A stretch of DNA of 64,000 nucleotides from the NCBI GenBank assembly GCA_038746285.1, contig JBCDKT010000016.1, forward strand, positions 1 to 64,000, written 5' to 3'. This DNA is from Bacteroidota bacterium. GTDB lineage: Bacteria; Bacteroidota; Rhodothermia; Rhodothermales; JANQRZ01. Made by a program: the position numbers and the translations under genes. The notes under the pieces are model-generated. The model did not search any database. It saw only the letters and a list, made by a program, of their open reading frames with translations, and had not been told where the DNA came from. Shown in pieces: positions 31,232 through 42,416 of this stretch. Positions within the stretch are counted from its first letter, which is position 1. The number at the start of each line of letters is the position of its first letter.

Positions 31232-33232
31232 ATGCTTCGAAGGCTCGTACTCCTCTTCCTGGTCTGCTCGCTCGCTCCCCTCCGCGCGCAGGACGCGCCG
31301 TCAGACGAAGAAGAGCCGCTGGACGAACTCTCCGAACTGCTCGGCGAGGAAGTCGAGACGGCGGAGGCCTACATCCAGCAGGCTCGCGAGGCAGCGGCCT
31401 CGGTCACCGTCGTCACGAGCGAAGAGATCGCGCGCGCCGACTACCGCACGCTGGCCGACGTGCTGAACAACGTGCGCGGGTTCTTCCTCACCGACGACCG
31501 GCGCTACGCCTACGCCGGCGTGCGCGGCATCGGCCGGCCGAGCGGGACCAACAACCGCATCGCCGTGTTCGTCGACGGCGTCCCCTTGCGCAACGGCTTC
31601 AACGATGCCGCTCCGATCAGCCTCGTGCTCGGCGTCCCGCTCACGGCGGTGGACCGCATTGAGGTGCTCCGCGGCCCGGGCTCGGCGCGCTACGGCACCG
31701 GGGCGATGTTCGCCGTCGTCAACGTGATCCTGAAGGACACCCGGACGCTCGACGGGGCGCGGGCGTCGGCATCGGTCGGCGTGTACGGCAGCTACCACGG
31801 CGAGGCCGTCGTCTCGACCGACCTCCCCGGCGGCGTCGGGATCGCGCTGGCCGTGCACGGCCGCCGCGAGGACAACCCCGACGTGGTGTTCTCGGTCTCG
31901 GACTTCTATGCGGGTAGACCTACGGCGGGCGTGCCGAGTGCGGACTGGTCGGAGACCTACGGGGTCCTCGCCGCCGTGCAGCGCGGCCCGTTCCGGCTCG
32001 ACCTCCGCTACGGCGAGCGGACGCGGAGCATGCCGAGCGGCGCTTTCGCTACAGCATTCGGGCTGGACTCTGAGGTCCGCGACCGCTCGGCGACGGCGAC
32101 GCTCCGCGCCGAGCACGCGCTCTCGCCGCGCGTGACGCTCTCCGGCACCGGCGCGCTCGACCACTACAGCACGGCCTCGGACCTCGATGTCATCGTCGAG
32201 CCCGGGGTCTCCGAGCCGCTGGAGGCGCTCTACCTGACGGACGCGACCGTCGCCCGCGCTGGCACACAGATGCAGTGGGACGCGAACTCGGCCTACCGCC
32301 TCACAGCCGGAGCCGAGGTGCTCTCGCAGTTCCAGAGCGAAGGCCGGGCGTTCGCCGAGGCTAGCACGTTTTTCCCGGCGGTGGAATACTACGACGCGCG
32401 CGACCCGTTCACGGCTGGCGCGGTCTGGGCCGAAGGCGAAGTCACCGTTGCGCCAACGCTCCTCGCTACGGCCGGCACCCGCTTCGACGCCGTGCGTGGC
32501 AAGACCGCGCTCTCGCCGCGTGGCGCGCTCGTCTTCACGCCCGACCGCCGGACGAGCCTGAAGCTCGTCGCCGGGTCGGCGTTCCGCGCGCCGTCGTCGT
32601 ACGAGTTGAGCATTTTCCTCGAGGAGCTCGGGCAGGCGCAGGCTATCGACCTGGGGGCGGAGCGCGTCGTCTCGGTCGAGGCGATCGCCGCGCGCGAGGT
32701 GGTGCCCGGCCTCCGGCTCGAAGGCTCGCTCTTCACCACTTACGCCCGCGACTTCATCGATCTCGCCTACGACCCTGAGGACGACGTCAACCGGTTCGCC
32801 AACGTCGAGCGGGCCCGGTCCCAGGGGGCCGAGATCGAAGCCGAGGCCCTCGTAGCGAGGTGGCGTGCGCGCGCCAGCTACGGCTACCAGCGGACCTCGA
32901 ACCCCGACACCGACGCGGACGAGCAGCTCTCGAACTCGCCCGCGCACGTCGGCAAGCTGACGGCCTTCGGCCCGCTCGGGCGAGGCTTCTGGCTCTCCGT
33001 CGGCGGCCGCGCCGAGAGCCGCCGGACGACCTGGAACCCTGACACCGACGCCTTCGCCGTGCTCGACGCTGCGCTCTCGGCCGACGTGCTGGGCGACCTC
33101 GGCCGCCTCACCCTCGGCGTCCGCAACGCCTTCGACGCCGACTACGTCCTCCCGGCGCGTCCCGAGCACGACCAGGCGACAATCCCGCAGCGCCCTCGCA
33201 CCGTCTACCTCCGGCTGGACGTCCGCCTGTGA
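31232..33232 (+). CDS. TonB-dependent outer-membrane receptor
   Basis: Receptor of 666 residues from ATG 31232 with signal peptide MLRRLVLLFLVCSLAPLRAQ. The plug domain shows ASVTVVTSEEIARADYRTLADVLNNV, VFVDGVPLRNGF, VDRIEVLRGPGSARYGTGAMFAVVNVI. The barrel ends with TVYLRLDVRL, a proper terminal strand. There is no carboxypeptidase-like extension and no N-terminal signalling domain. It takes up or senses a large ligand using TonB energy. Its stop overlaps the start of the YfiR-like gene, which overlaps a hybrid kinase gene, so the three are probably one operon. In other bacteria, YfiR-like proteins next to receptors and kinases suggest surface sensing. Confidence 0.9.
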   Translation: MLRRLVLLFLVCSLAPLRAQDAPSDEEEPLDELSELLGEEVETAEAYIQQAREAAASVTVVTSEEIARADYRTLADVLNNVRGFFLTDDRRYAYAGVRGIGRPSGTNNRIAVFVDGVPLRNGFNDAAPISLVLGVPLTAVDRIEVLRGPGSARYGTGAMFAVVNVILKDTRTLDGARASASVGVYGSYHGEAVVSTDLPGGVGIALAVHGRREDNPDVVFSVSDFYAGRPTAGVPSADWSETYGVLAAVQRGPFRLDLRYGERTRSMPSGAFATAFGLDSEVRDRSATATLRAEHALSPRVTLSGTGALDHYSTASDLDVIVEPGVSEPLEALYLTDATVARAGTQMQWDANSAYRLTAGAEVLSQFQSEGRAFAEASTFFPAVEYYDARDPFTAGAVWAEGEVTVAPTLLATAGTRFDAVRGKTALSPRGALVFTPDRRTSLKLVAGSAFRAPSSYELSIFLEELGQAQAIDLGAERVVSVEAIAAREVVPGLRLEGSLFTTYARDFIDLAYDPEDDVNRFANVERARSQGAEIEAEALVARWRARASYGYQRTSNPDTDADEQLSNSPAHVGKLTAFGPLGRGFWLSVGGRAESRRTTWNPDTDAFAVLDAALSADVLGDLGRLTLGVRNAFDADYVLPARPEHDQATIPQRPRTVYLRLDVRL

Positions 33233-33836
33233 TGCGCCCTCCGCTCCCCCCGACTGCCCCTGCGCGGCCCCGACTCGCCGCGACGCTCCTCGCTGCGCTT
33301 GCCCTCGGCGTTACCTCGCCCGGCGCGGCTGGGCAGGGCGAGATGGAGGTACCCGTTGAGCGGCAGGTCCCACTCCTGACGCGCACGCTGGCCTTCGACC
33401 GCTCGCTCAAAGGCTCCGAGCCGCTCGTGCTGGCGGTGGTCTACCAGGACCGGAACCGGGCGTCGCTCCTTGTCCGCGACGCGTTCGTGCAGGCTCTCGA
33501 AGAGAGCCGCCCCATCATCCAGGGCCGCCCGGTCCGGGTCGTCCCTGTCTCCGCTGCCTCGCCCGGCGAAGTCGCCCGCGACCTACAACGGCTCGGGGCC
33601 GAGGTCGCCTACGTGACTCCGCTCCGCGGTGCCGACGTGTCCGCCCTCGCCCGTGCCCTCTGCGACGCCGAGGTGCTGGGCCTCACCGGGGTCCGCCGCT
33701 ACGTCACCGACGGGGTCGCCCTCGGCGTCGGGATGCGGGACGGCCGGCCGGAGATCCTGCTGAACCAGGACGCGGCCGACTCCGCCGGGGCTGACCTCAG
33801 CGCCCGCCTCCTCCAACTTGTCACCCTCGTCAGCCC

Positions 33837-33840
<4 letters not shown>
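33232..33840 (+). CDS. YfiR / DUF4154-like periplasmic protein
   Basis: Exported protein of 202 residues (ATG 33232 overlapping the receptor stop as ...TGATG). After the signal segment come features of YfiR-type proteins: [68 protein letters not shown], and the end [43 protein letters not shown]. YfiR proteins repress or tune a membrane signalling enzyme from the periplasm; here the obvious target is the kinase encoded next, whose start overlaps this stop by 4 bp. Confidence 0.8.
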
Positions 33841-36248
<2,408 letters not shown>

Positions 36249-36418
36249 AGCCCAGGCCGATAGCGGAGCCTGAGCGAACGGGAGCAGGGCACGGCACGCA
36301 AGAATGCGAAGCATCGGGAAGCGAAGCGACGCCACCTAGATGCCACATTACTGGGCGACGCGTGCAACACCGCCGCGCGCTCGTGCAGCCACACGAAGCC
36401 GAGGCGGCTTTGCGGCCC
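36249..36418. other. Convergent gap with 34-bp dispersed repeat copy 2
   Basis: Between the hybrid kinase and the KaiC-like gene there is no gene. The segment 36303-36336 repeats 13-46 (31 of 34 identical). No classical terminator is visible. Confidence 0.6.
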
Positions 36419-37849
36419 TCAGCCGTCGAAGGTCTGGGCGAGGAAGGCCTCGACGCTCTGGAACGGCTGCCCGCCCGGAAACAGCGCCGCCGACGTCTCC
36501 TCGAAGGTCAGGTCCGCCTCGGGCGTGACGTCGTAGAGGAACTGCTTGAGGTCCGAGAAGAGGTGCGCGCCCGACTCCGGGGTGTAGCCCGGCAGGAGGG
36601 CTGCGAGGCGAAGGCGGTCGAGGTCGGAGAGCAGCACGTAAGCGTCGCCGAGCACGGCCCGCATGCCGCGGACGACGAGCGGGAAGTTCTGTGCGGCGGG
36701 GCTCGCCGGGGCCATCCGCAGCGCGAGGACGAGAAACGGGTGCGCCGCTGTCTCGTAGAGCAGGGAGGATGCCCTGAACGCCTGAATGAACTGGCGGCGC
36801 GGCACAGAGTCGCCTGGCGCGTACTCGGCGGGCTGAGACAGAAACGTGGGCAGTGTGGAGAACAGCGCCGCGTCGGGCGGAGCCAGCGGTCCCGGCTGGA
36901 CCAGCGCGTACTCGAACGGGTCAGCTCCCGGCGGGAAGTCGGACGCGGCCGGCGTGTCAGGCGGCGGCGTGTCAGGCCGGCGCGGCCGGGGCGGGGCGGG
37001 GTCCTTCAGCGAAGGCGCGTCGCCGTCCTCGAAGTCGAAGAAGTAGATGCCGGGTAGGTCGTAGCCTGAGGGGTCAGGGGCGTCCATCGCGCCTGCCACC
37101 GCAAGCACGCGGGCAGCCTCGGTGCTCGGCAGCCACGTCGGGACGAGCGGCTCCGGGGAGAGAACGAGCGGTTCGCGCGCCGCGCTCGGCTGGGGACGGA
37201 CCGGGTCCCGGAAGTCCCAGTTCTGAGCGCGCGCGCCCTCCGCGTGGAACCGGCTGGGGCGAAGCACGAGCGTGCAGGCTCCGGGCGCGTCGGCCGGACC
37301 GGGCGCAAGCTCGATCACCCCCGTCATCTGGGCTTGCACGAACTCGGCGAGGTGCTCCGACGCCTGGTTCGGCCGCGCGTGCATCGCCAGGATCAGCGTG
37401 GACCCCGTCAGGCGGTCGAGCAGGGTGAAGAAGGCGTTCGCAAACCGCTCGAAGGCCTGGAAACGCGTGAACGGCTCGAAGTCGTCGATCACGAGCCGGC
37501 TCGGCGCGTAGTCGCGGATGAGCGAGGTTAGGTCCGTGAGCGCCTGTTCGAGCTCGTCGTCTGCGGGGTCGTCCGAGACCGGAGCGACATGGAGCAGGCG
37601 GAGCCGCTCGCCGTCCGGCTCCACGCGCAGGCCGAGGCGTGCGGCGCGGTCCGCCAGCACCTCAGGCGGGCTCGGCGAGACGAAGAGGCAGGTGTCCCCG
37701 GCCTCGACGGCGGCCCGCGCCAGCTGAAGGGCCAGCAGCCGGTTGCCACTCTGGGCACGTCCGTAGAGGAGGTACGCGCCGCCCCGGTACAGTCCACCCC
37801 AGGTCTCGTCGATGATGGGAAGGCCGGAGCGCGCTTTGGCAGGCAGCAT
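36419..37849 (-). CDS. KaiC-like pseudo-ATPase joined to a GGDEF-like domain
   Basis: Protein of 476 residues. Residues 1-205 follow the KaiC/RadA single-domain layout: SGLPIIDETWGGLYRGGAYLLYG, a P-loop-like stretch, and Walker-B-like SRLVIDDFEPF (residues 117-127). The P-loop is G30-R-A-Q-S-G35-N36-R37 with no Lys or Thr, and the catalytic glutamate pair of KaiC (FEES) is replaced by SPSP (58-61), so ATP hydrolysis is unlikely. A Pro-rich linker (about 270-320) leads to a C-terminal domain (about 345-475). Its order (RQFIQAFRASSLLYE, FLVLALRM, DLDRLRLAALLPGYTPESG, FEETSAALFPGG) resembles a GGDEF domain without the GGDEF motif. Both halves therefore look like binding rather than catalytic modules. 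I know no named family with this fusion. Confidence 0.65.
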   Translation of the reverse strand: MLPAKARSGLPIIDETWGGLYRGGAYLLYGRAQSGNRLLALQLARAAVEAGDTCLFVSPSPPEVLADRAARLGLRVEPDGERLRLLHVAPVSDDPADDELEQALTDLTSLIRDYAPSRLVIDDFEPFTRFQAFERFANAFFTLLDRLTGSTLILAMHARPNQASEHLAEFVQAQMTGVIELAPGPADAPGACTLVLRPSRFHAEGARAQNWDFRDPVRPQPSAAREPLVLSPEPLVPTWLPSTEAARVLAVAGAMDAPDPSGYDLPGIYFFDFEDGDAPSLKDPAPPRPRRPDTPPPDTPAASDFPPGADPFEYALVQPGPLAPPDAALFSTLPTFLSQPAEYAPGDSVPRRQFIQAFRASSLLYETAAHPFLVLALRMAPASPAAQNFPLVVRGMRAVLGDAYVLLSDLDRLRLAALLPGYTPESGAHLFSDLKQFLYDVTPEADLTFEETSAALFPGGQPFQSVEAFLAQTFDG

Positions 37850-38055
37850 GAGCGGAGAAAACGAGCGGCGCAGGTGGAGGCGCCGGAGAGGATATAGAGG
37901 TTAGATGGGCAGCGTCAGCGGGACGGGCTTGGACAACGCCCGTACCGCTGCGCTTTGAGAGAGAGCGATGGAAACTAGCGGTTCCCCGGACGGGGAGGTG
38001 AAGGCTGAAAAGCCGGCTGAGCAGGGCCGGGTCGTTGGAGGGGCATAACGCGTAT
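37850..38055. other. Non-coding upstream region
   Basis: This region lies upstream of both the KaiC-like gene (minus) and the candidate RNA/aldehyde dehydrogenase (plus). I see no gene. TATATTG-like sequence at 38053-38059 may be part of a promoter for the plus strand, but spacing to a TTG at 38035 is short (15 nt). Confidence 0.35.
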
Positions 38056-38420
38056 ATTGACAGCGCGCAAGGGGCTAGCGGGAAGTGACAAAGGTACCGG
38101 TCCAAAAGCGACATGCGCTAGGGAGGTATGGCGCAACAAAGAGGAGCGGTGTGGCGCATTCTCCTATGCGCATTCCCGAGACACTGATGGTATACTAGGG
38201 ACGGATCCTCCTGGCGCTGGCGCGGAGGGAAACAGAACCGAACGCTTTGCGAGCCTGAACCAACCCGCCCCGGGCTGGAACGTCGCTTGTCCTAGCGAGT
38301 CGTACCGCCTTCCGGGGCGACCATTTTGCACGACGAGCACGGGTGCCGATTTGGGCCGGCACCTGTGGTGGGGTGAGAGAGCCCTCTGCCTGTGGTGGGG
38401 CGGAGGGCTCTCCTTTTTTA
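38056..38420 (+). ncRNA. Candidate structured RNA ending at an intrinsic terminator
   Basis: About 360 bp without a convincing gene, ending in a strong intrinsic terminator (38377-38419). Within it lie a stem GGTGCCG / CGGCACC (38342-38363), two copies of CCTGTGGTGGGG (near 38361 and 38389) flanking the terminator 5' arm, and repeated CTAGCG / CGCTAG segments. It could be an independent small RNA or a leader that attenuates the aldehyde dehydrogenase gene at 38549. I looked for hallmarks of tmRNA, RNase P RNA, SRP RNA and common riboswitches and did not find them; a divergent 6S RNA is not excluded. The 5' end is a guess. Confidence 0.4.
38377..38419 (+). terminator. Intrinsic terminator upstream of the aldehyde dehydrogenase gene
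   Basis: GAGAGCCCTC (38377-38386) and GAGGGCTCTC (38403-38412) form a perfect 10-bp stem followed by C and six T (38414-38419). It ends 129 bp before the ATG at 38549, with no plus-strand gene before it for 2 kb, so it must end a non-coding transcript. Confidence 0.85.
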
Positions 38421-38548
38421 TACCAGGCATCCTGGGTCGAAGGGCCGGGAGCCAACGAGAGCCTGCCGGACTGCCGGGACGCTCACCGTCCCGCCGTCCA
38501 CCGCGACGTGGCCTATCTTGCCGGTCCCTCCGCCCGACGCCGACTTCC

Positions 38549-40162
38549 ATGGACGCCGACCTCCGCTCGGTTCAGCAGGCGCGCGACCTGCTCCGCCAAG
38601 CCCACCACGCGCAGAAGCGCTTCGCCACGTTCGGCCAGGACCAGGTGGACCGGATCGTCGGCGCGATGTGCGAGGCGGGTGCGGCCGAGGCGGCCCGGCT
38701 CGGGCAGGCGGCCCACGACGAGACCGGCTTCGGCCGGCCCGAGAGCAAGCGCGAGAAGAACCTCTTCGCCACGCGGACGCTCCACGAGCGGATGCAGGGG
38801 ATGCGCACGGCCGGCGTGATCGAAAAGAGCGCCGACGGGAGCGTGTGGAAGGTGGCGACCCCGATGGGCGTCGTCGCAGCTCTCGTGCCGAGTACCAATC
38901 CGACCGCGACGGCGATGTACAAGGCCATCATCGCGGCGAAGGCGCGGTGCGGGGCCGTGATGAGCCCGCACCCGCGGGCGACGGCCTGCACGGCTGAGGC
39001 GCTGCGCGTCGTCGCGGAGGCGGCCTACGGAGTCGGCGCGCCGGAGGGCCTGTTCGGCTGCATGACCGAGGTTTCGCTCGCCGGCACGAATGAACTGCTG
39101 GAGCACGAGCACACCGACGTGATCCTCGCCACCGGCGGCGGGGCGATGGTCCGGGCGGCCTACTCAAAAGGCAAGCCTGCCTACGGGGTCGGCTCAGGCA
39201 ACGTCCCGGCCTACGTGGACCGCTCGGCCCGCCTCGCCAAAGCCGCCGCCGACATCCTCGCGGGCACCGCCTTCGACTGGGGCACCCTCTGCTCGACCGA
39301 GCGCAGCGTCGTCGCGGACCTGCCCATCCGGGGCAAGCTGAAAGCCGAGCTGGAGCAGCGCGGCGGGTACTTCTGCTCGGAGGCCGAGCGCGAAGCGCTC
39401 CGCCGGACGGTCGCGCCGGACGGGCGGCACCTCAACGTGGACATCGTCGGGCAGAGCCCGGTGCGCATCGCCGAGATGGCGGGCTTCGCCGTGCCGGACA
39501 CGGCGACCGCGCTCATCGCCGAGGTAGACACCGTTGGCCCCGGCGAGCCGCTCTCGATGGAGACGCTCTCGCCCATCCTGTCCTTCTACACCGAAGACGG
39601 CTGGCAGGCGGGCTGCGCGCGCTGCACCGAGATCCTGGGCTTCGGCGGGATCGGCCACACCCTCGCCGTCCACGCCGAGAGCGAGCACGTCGTCGAGCGG
39701 TTCGCGCTCGAAAAGCCCTCGATGCGGATCGTCGTCAACACGGTCGCCGCGCTCGGGTCGGTCGGGATGACGACGGCGCTGTTCCCGGCGATGACGCTCG
39801 GCCCGGGCACGGTCGGCGGCTCGATCACGAGCGACAACATCTCGCCGGTGCACCTGCTCAACGTCAAGCGCGTCGCCTTCGAGACGGCACCGCTGAACAC
39901 CGCCGGTGGCGAGGCATCTGTCGGGCGAACGGCCGTTCGCCCCTACGGAGGCGGGACATCGGCAACGGTCGCGACCCCGCGCGAGGGCGACTGGATCGAG
40001 GAGATCGAACGCCGCCTCCGCGCCCGCGCCGGGAGCGCGCCGTCGGCCTCCACGCCTCCGGACGACGCCCGGACGGCCGACGCGACGCGCGACGCGGCAG
40101 CCTCGTCGCTGCCCGTCTCCGAGACCGACATCGACCGGCTCGTGCAGCGGTTCCGCAAGTAA
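38549..40162 (+). CDS. CoA-acylating aldehyde dehydrogenase (EutE/SauS-like)
   Basis: Enzyme of 537 residues from ATG 38549 (the frame is open upstream through the terminator, so the start was set by the family N-terminus). Marks: NAD region VATPMGVVAALVPSTNPTATAMYKAI, ARCGAVMSPHPRA, ILATGGGAMVRAAYSKGKPAYGVGSGNVPAYVD, and the catalytic Cys in FDWGTLCSTERSVV. It should oxidise a short aldehyde (acetaldehyde or sulfoacetaldehyde type) to an acyl-CoA with NAD(P). After the conserved end (near residue 455) a linker carries the in-frame palindrome C3 (39923-39942, encoding GRTAVRPYGG). A further helical tail (EGDWIEEIERRLRA ... DIDRLVQRFRK) follows, perhaps an assembly or targeting peptide. Confidence 0.85.
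   Translation: MDADLRSVQQARDLLRQAHHAQKRFATFGQDQVDRIVGAMCEAGAAEAARLGQAAHDETGFGRPESKREKNLFATRTLHERMQGMRTAGVIEKSADGSVWKVATPMGVVAALVPSTNPTATAMYKAIIAAKARCGAVMSPHPRATACTAEALRVVAEAAYGVGAPEGLFGCMTEVSLAGTNELLEHEHTDVILATGGGAMVRAAYSKGKPAYGVGSGNVPAYVDRSARLAKAAADILAGTAFDWGTLCSTERSVVADLPIRGKLKAELEQRGGYFCSEAEREALRRTVAPDGRHLNVDIVGQSPVRIAEMAGFAVPDTATALIAEVDTVGPGEPLSMETLSPILSFYTEDGWQAGCARCTEILGFGGIGHTLAVHAESEHVVERFALEKPSMRIVVNTVAALGSVGMTTALFPAMTLGPGTVGGSITSDNISPVHLLNVKRVAFETAPLNTAGGEASVGRTAVRPYGGGTSATVATPREGDWIEEIERRLRARAGSAPSASTPPDDARTADATRDAAASSLPVSETDIDRLVQRFRK
39923..39948. repeat. Palindrome C3 inside a coding region
   Basis: A perfect 20-bp palindrome (GGGCGAACGG / CCGTTCGCCC, 39923-39942) followed by CTACGG lies in frame in the aldehyde dehydrogenase gene. 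The same GCCC-CTACGG ending marks the intergenic palindromes C1 and C2. The repeat therefore seems to have entered a coding linker without breaking the frame. Confidence 0.65.
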
Positions 40163-40172
40163 CCCAGGCCTG

Positions 40173-40886
40173 ATGCCCCGCACCGAGGACGCGCCCGCCC
40201 TGCCCGTGCCCGTGCGCCCGGCGTGGGTGCTGCGCCGCCTCGTCGCGGTCGCCGCCGGCGTCGTCGCCGTGAGCCTCACCGTCGAGGTTCTCTACCACGG
40301 GGCCGGCGTGGCCGTCCCGGACTGGGTCCTCAACGCGCTCACCCTGGACCAAGAGCGCAACGTGCCGACCTTCTTTGCGACGGGCCTCCTGCTTGCGGCG
40401 TCGGCGCTGCTGCTGCTCGTCGCGGGCGTCGTCCGGCGGCGCGGCGGGCGCGACGCCGGGTACTGGAGCGTGCTCTCGGCTGGGTTTCTTTTCCTCGCCC
40501 TCGACGAGTTCGTCGGGTTCCACGAGCGGCTCAGCTACGCGCTGCGCACCGCGCTCGGCACCGAAGGGTGGCTGCACTACGCCTGGGTGATTCCCGGCCT
40601 GGCGGTCGCCCTCGGCGTGGCGGCGGCCTTCGTGCCCTTTCTGCGCCGCCTGGAGCCGTGGCTGCGGGGGCGCGTCCTCGTGGCAGGGGCGCTCTACCTC
40701 GGCGGCGCACTCGGGCTGGAGGTCGTGGGCGGCGCGTGGGCCTCGGCGGTGAGCGACTTCGACCTCGTCTACGCCCTCCTCACGACGGTCGAGGAGACGC
40801 TGGAGCTGGCCGGCGTGGTCGCGTTCATCTACGCGCTCCTGCTGTACCTGGAGCGCCGGGCGGCAGAGCCTGCCGGCCTGCGGTAG
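40173..40886 (+). CDS. Six-helix membrane protein of unknown function
   Basis: Protein of 237 residues from ATG 40173, 10 bp after the aldehyde dehydrogenase stop. About six hydrophobic helices: LRRLVAVAAGVVAVSLTVEVLY, FFATGLLLAASALLLLVAGVV, YWSVLSAGFLFLALDEFVGFHERL, the pair around WVIPGLAVALGVAAAFVPFL, VLVAGALYLGGALGLEVVGGAW and a final one. The acidic LFLALDEFVGFHE and VEETLELAGVVAFIYALLLYL segments are distinctive. I do not recognise a named family. Probably co-transcribed with the dehydrogenase. Confidence 0.65.
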   Translation: MPRTEDAPALPVPVRPAWVLRRLVAVAAGVVAVSLTVEVLYHGAGVAVPDWVLNALTLDQERNVPTFFATGLLLAASALLLLVAGVVRRRGGRDAGYWSVLSAGFLFLALDEFVGFHERLSYALRTALGTEGWLHYAWVIPGLAVALGVAAAFVPFLRRLEPWLRGRVLVAGALYLGGALGLEVVGGAWASAVSDFDLVYALLTTVEETLELAGVVAFIYALLLYLERRAAEPAGLR

Positions 40887-40968
40887 CCAGAGCCGATTCT
40901 CGCCGACTCCCGCACGGTGCCGCGCTTTGCCCGTAGATTCGGCGGCCCTAGCTCACCCCACAGCTGCT

Positions 40969-42222
40969 ATGCTCGAATACGACACCATTATCGTCGGAGC
41001 CGGCCCGGGCGGTGCGACCGCTGCCGCCTTCATGGCCCGCGCCGGCCTCCGTCCCCTCCTCCTCGACAAAGACACCTTCCCCCGCGACAAGATCTGCGGC
41101 GACGCCATCTCCGGCAAGAGCGTGGACGTGATGAAGCGACTCGGGATGATTGAGGCGATGGTCGAGGCCGAGGACCAGGACGAGACCGTCGGCAGTTGGG
41201 GCGTGACCTTCAGCGGCCCCTACGGCGACGAGGTGGCGATCCCGTTCACCAAGATGCTCGACCAGCCCGTCGCTCCGGGCTTCGTCATGGACCGGGTGCG
41301 CTTCGACCACCTGGTCTTCCAGCAGGCCGTCGAGGCCGGTGCCGAGATCTGGCAGAACGCGACCGTCAAGGGCCTCATCATGGAGGAGGCCGACGGGCCG
41401 GGGCCGGGCCGCGTGCTCGGCGTCGAGGTGCAGCACGAGGGCGAGACGAAGCACGTCCGCGCCCCGCTCACCGTCGGGGCCGACGGGCCGTACTCGGTCG
41501 TGCTCCGCGCGCTCGGGCTGGACCAGCTCGACGAGCGCCACTACTGCGCCGGGCTGCGGTCCTACTGGCGCGGCGTGACCGGCTTCCACCCGCGCAACCA
41601 CGTCGAGATCCACTTCGTGGACGAGGCCATCCCCGGCTACTTCTGGATCTTCCCGATGGCCGACGGGATGGCGAACGTCGGCGTCGGGATGCTCTCGAGC
41701 GTCATCAAGAAGAAAGACATCAAGCTCCGGCCGCTGCTCGAACTGCTCGTGGACCACCCCCGCTTCCGGCACCGCTTCACGGACGCCGAGCTGGTCGGCA
41801 AGGTGCGAGGCTGGGGCCTCCCGCTGGGCTCGAAGCCGCGCACGATGCACGGCGACGGCTGGCTCCTGGTCGGCGACGCGGCCAGCCTCATCGACCCGTT
41901 CACGGGCGAGGGGATCGGCAACGCGATGGTCTCCGGCGAGAAGGCCGCCGAGTGGGCCGGCTACGCGAAGTCGTTCGGCGACTACTCGGCGGCGCACCTC
42001 CGGGGCTACGAGGAGGCCGTGCTGGACTACCTCGGCGACGAGCTCAAGCTGAGCCACGCCATGCAGCGGCTCGGCAACTGGAAGTGGCTGCTCAACACGG
42101 TCGTCGCCAAGGCCAGCCGCTCGCCCGAGCTCGCCGACGCGATCTCGGCCATGTTCGACGACGAGAGCCAGCGCAAGAAGCTCATCTCGCCGCTGTTCTA
42201 CCTCCGCGTCCTCGCGGCGTAG
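40969..42222 (+). CDS. Geranylgeranyl-reductase-family FAD oxidoreductase
   Basis: Flavoprotein of 417 residues from ATG 40969. The FAD-binding Rossmann motif is TIIVGAGPGGATAAAFMARAG, followed by KDTFPRDKICGDAISGKSVD; the second FAD region is GDGWLLVGDAASLIDPFTGEGIGNAM. In between is the family stretch YFWIFPMADGMANVGVGM. Members reduce isoprenoid double bonds (archaeal-type lipids, chlorophyll, menaquinone side chains) or act as halogenase relatives. In a non-photosynthetic bacterium, saturation of a menaquinone or carotenoid-related isoprenoid is the best guess. Confidence 0.85.
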   Translation: MLEYDTIIVGAGPGGATAAAFMARAGLRPLLLDKDTFPRDKICGDAISGKSVDVMKRLGMIEAMVEAEDQDETVGSWGVTFSGPYGDEVAIPFTKMLDQPVAPGFVMDRVRFDHLVFQQAVEAGAEIWQNATVKGLIMEEADGPGPGRVLGVEVQHEGETKHVRAPLTVGADGPYSVVLRALGLDQLDERHYCAGLRSYWRGVTGFHPRNHVEIHFVDEAIPGYFWIFPMADGMANVGVGMLSSVIKKKDIKLRPLLELLVDHPRFRHRFTDAELVGKVRGWGLPLGSKPRTMHGDGWLLVGDAASLIDPFTGEGIGNAMVSGEKAAEWAGYAKSFGDYSAAHLRGYEEAVLDYLGDELKLSHAMQRLGNWKWLLNTVVAKASRSPELADAISAMFDDESQRKKLISPLFYLRVLAA

Positions 42223-42276
42223 ACGAGCTCTCGCTACCGATAGCGCGGAGCAGCCGCAAGGGGGATGCGTAATGCA

Positions 42277-42309
42277 TTTGACGTGAAGCGAGGTTGGGAA
42301 TTACTTTAG
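42277..42309 (+). promoter_or_regulatory. Bacteroidota-type promoter for the T9SS cargo gene
   Basis: TTTG (42277-42280) and TACTTTAG (42302-42309) are 21 bp apart. The consensus is TTTG / TTG and TAnnTTTG with spacing in the 17-23 range; the second box has one mismatch. The ATG at 42417 lies about 105 bp downstream, leaving a long leader. Confidence 0.45.
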
Positions 42310-42416
42310 CCCCGAGACACCGTGGCACATCGAGGATTCATCTCATGTCTTCCTCATTCTTGCTCCCGCCTCGTGCGTCTCGCTTCCGTTCTTCCATCAA
42401 CCTACTCCACCTTCCC

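Noticed and set aside
38056-38376. tmRNA, RNase P RNA, SRP RNA, cobalamin, TPP, glycine or c-di-GMP riboswitch
   Set aside because: The conserved cores of these RNAs (for example GAGGAAAGTCC of RNase P or the 3' CCA-bearing end of tmRNA) are not present.
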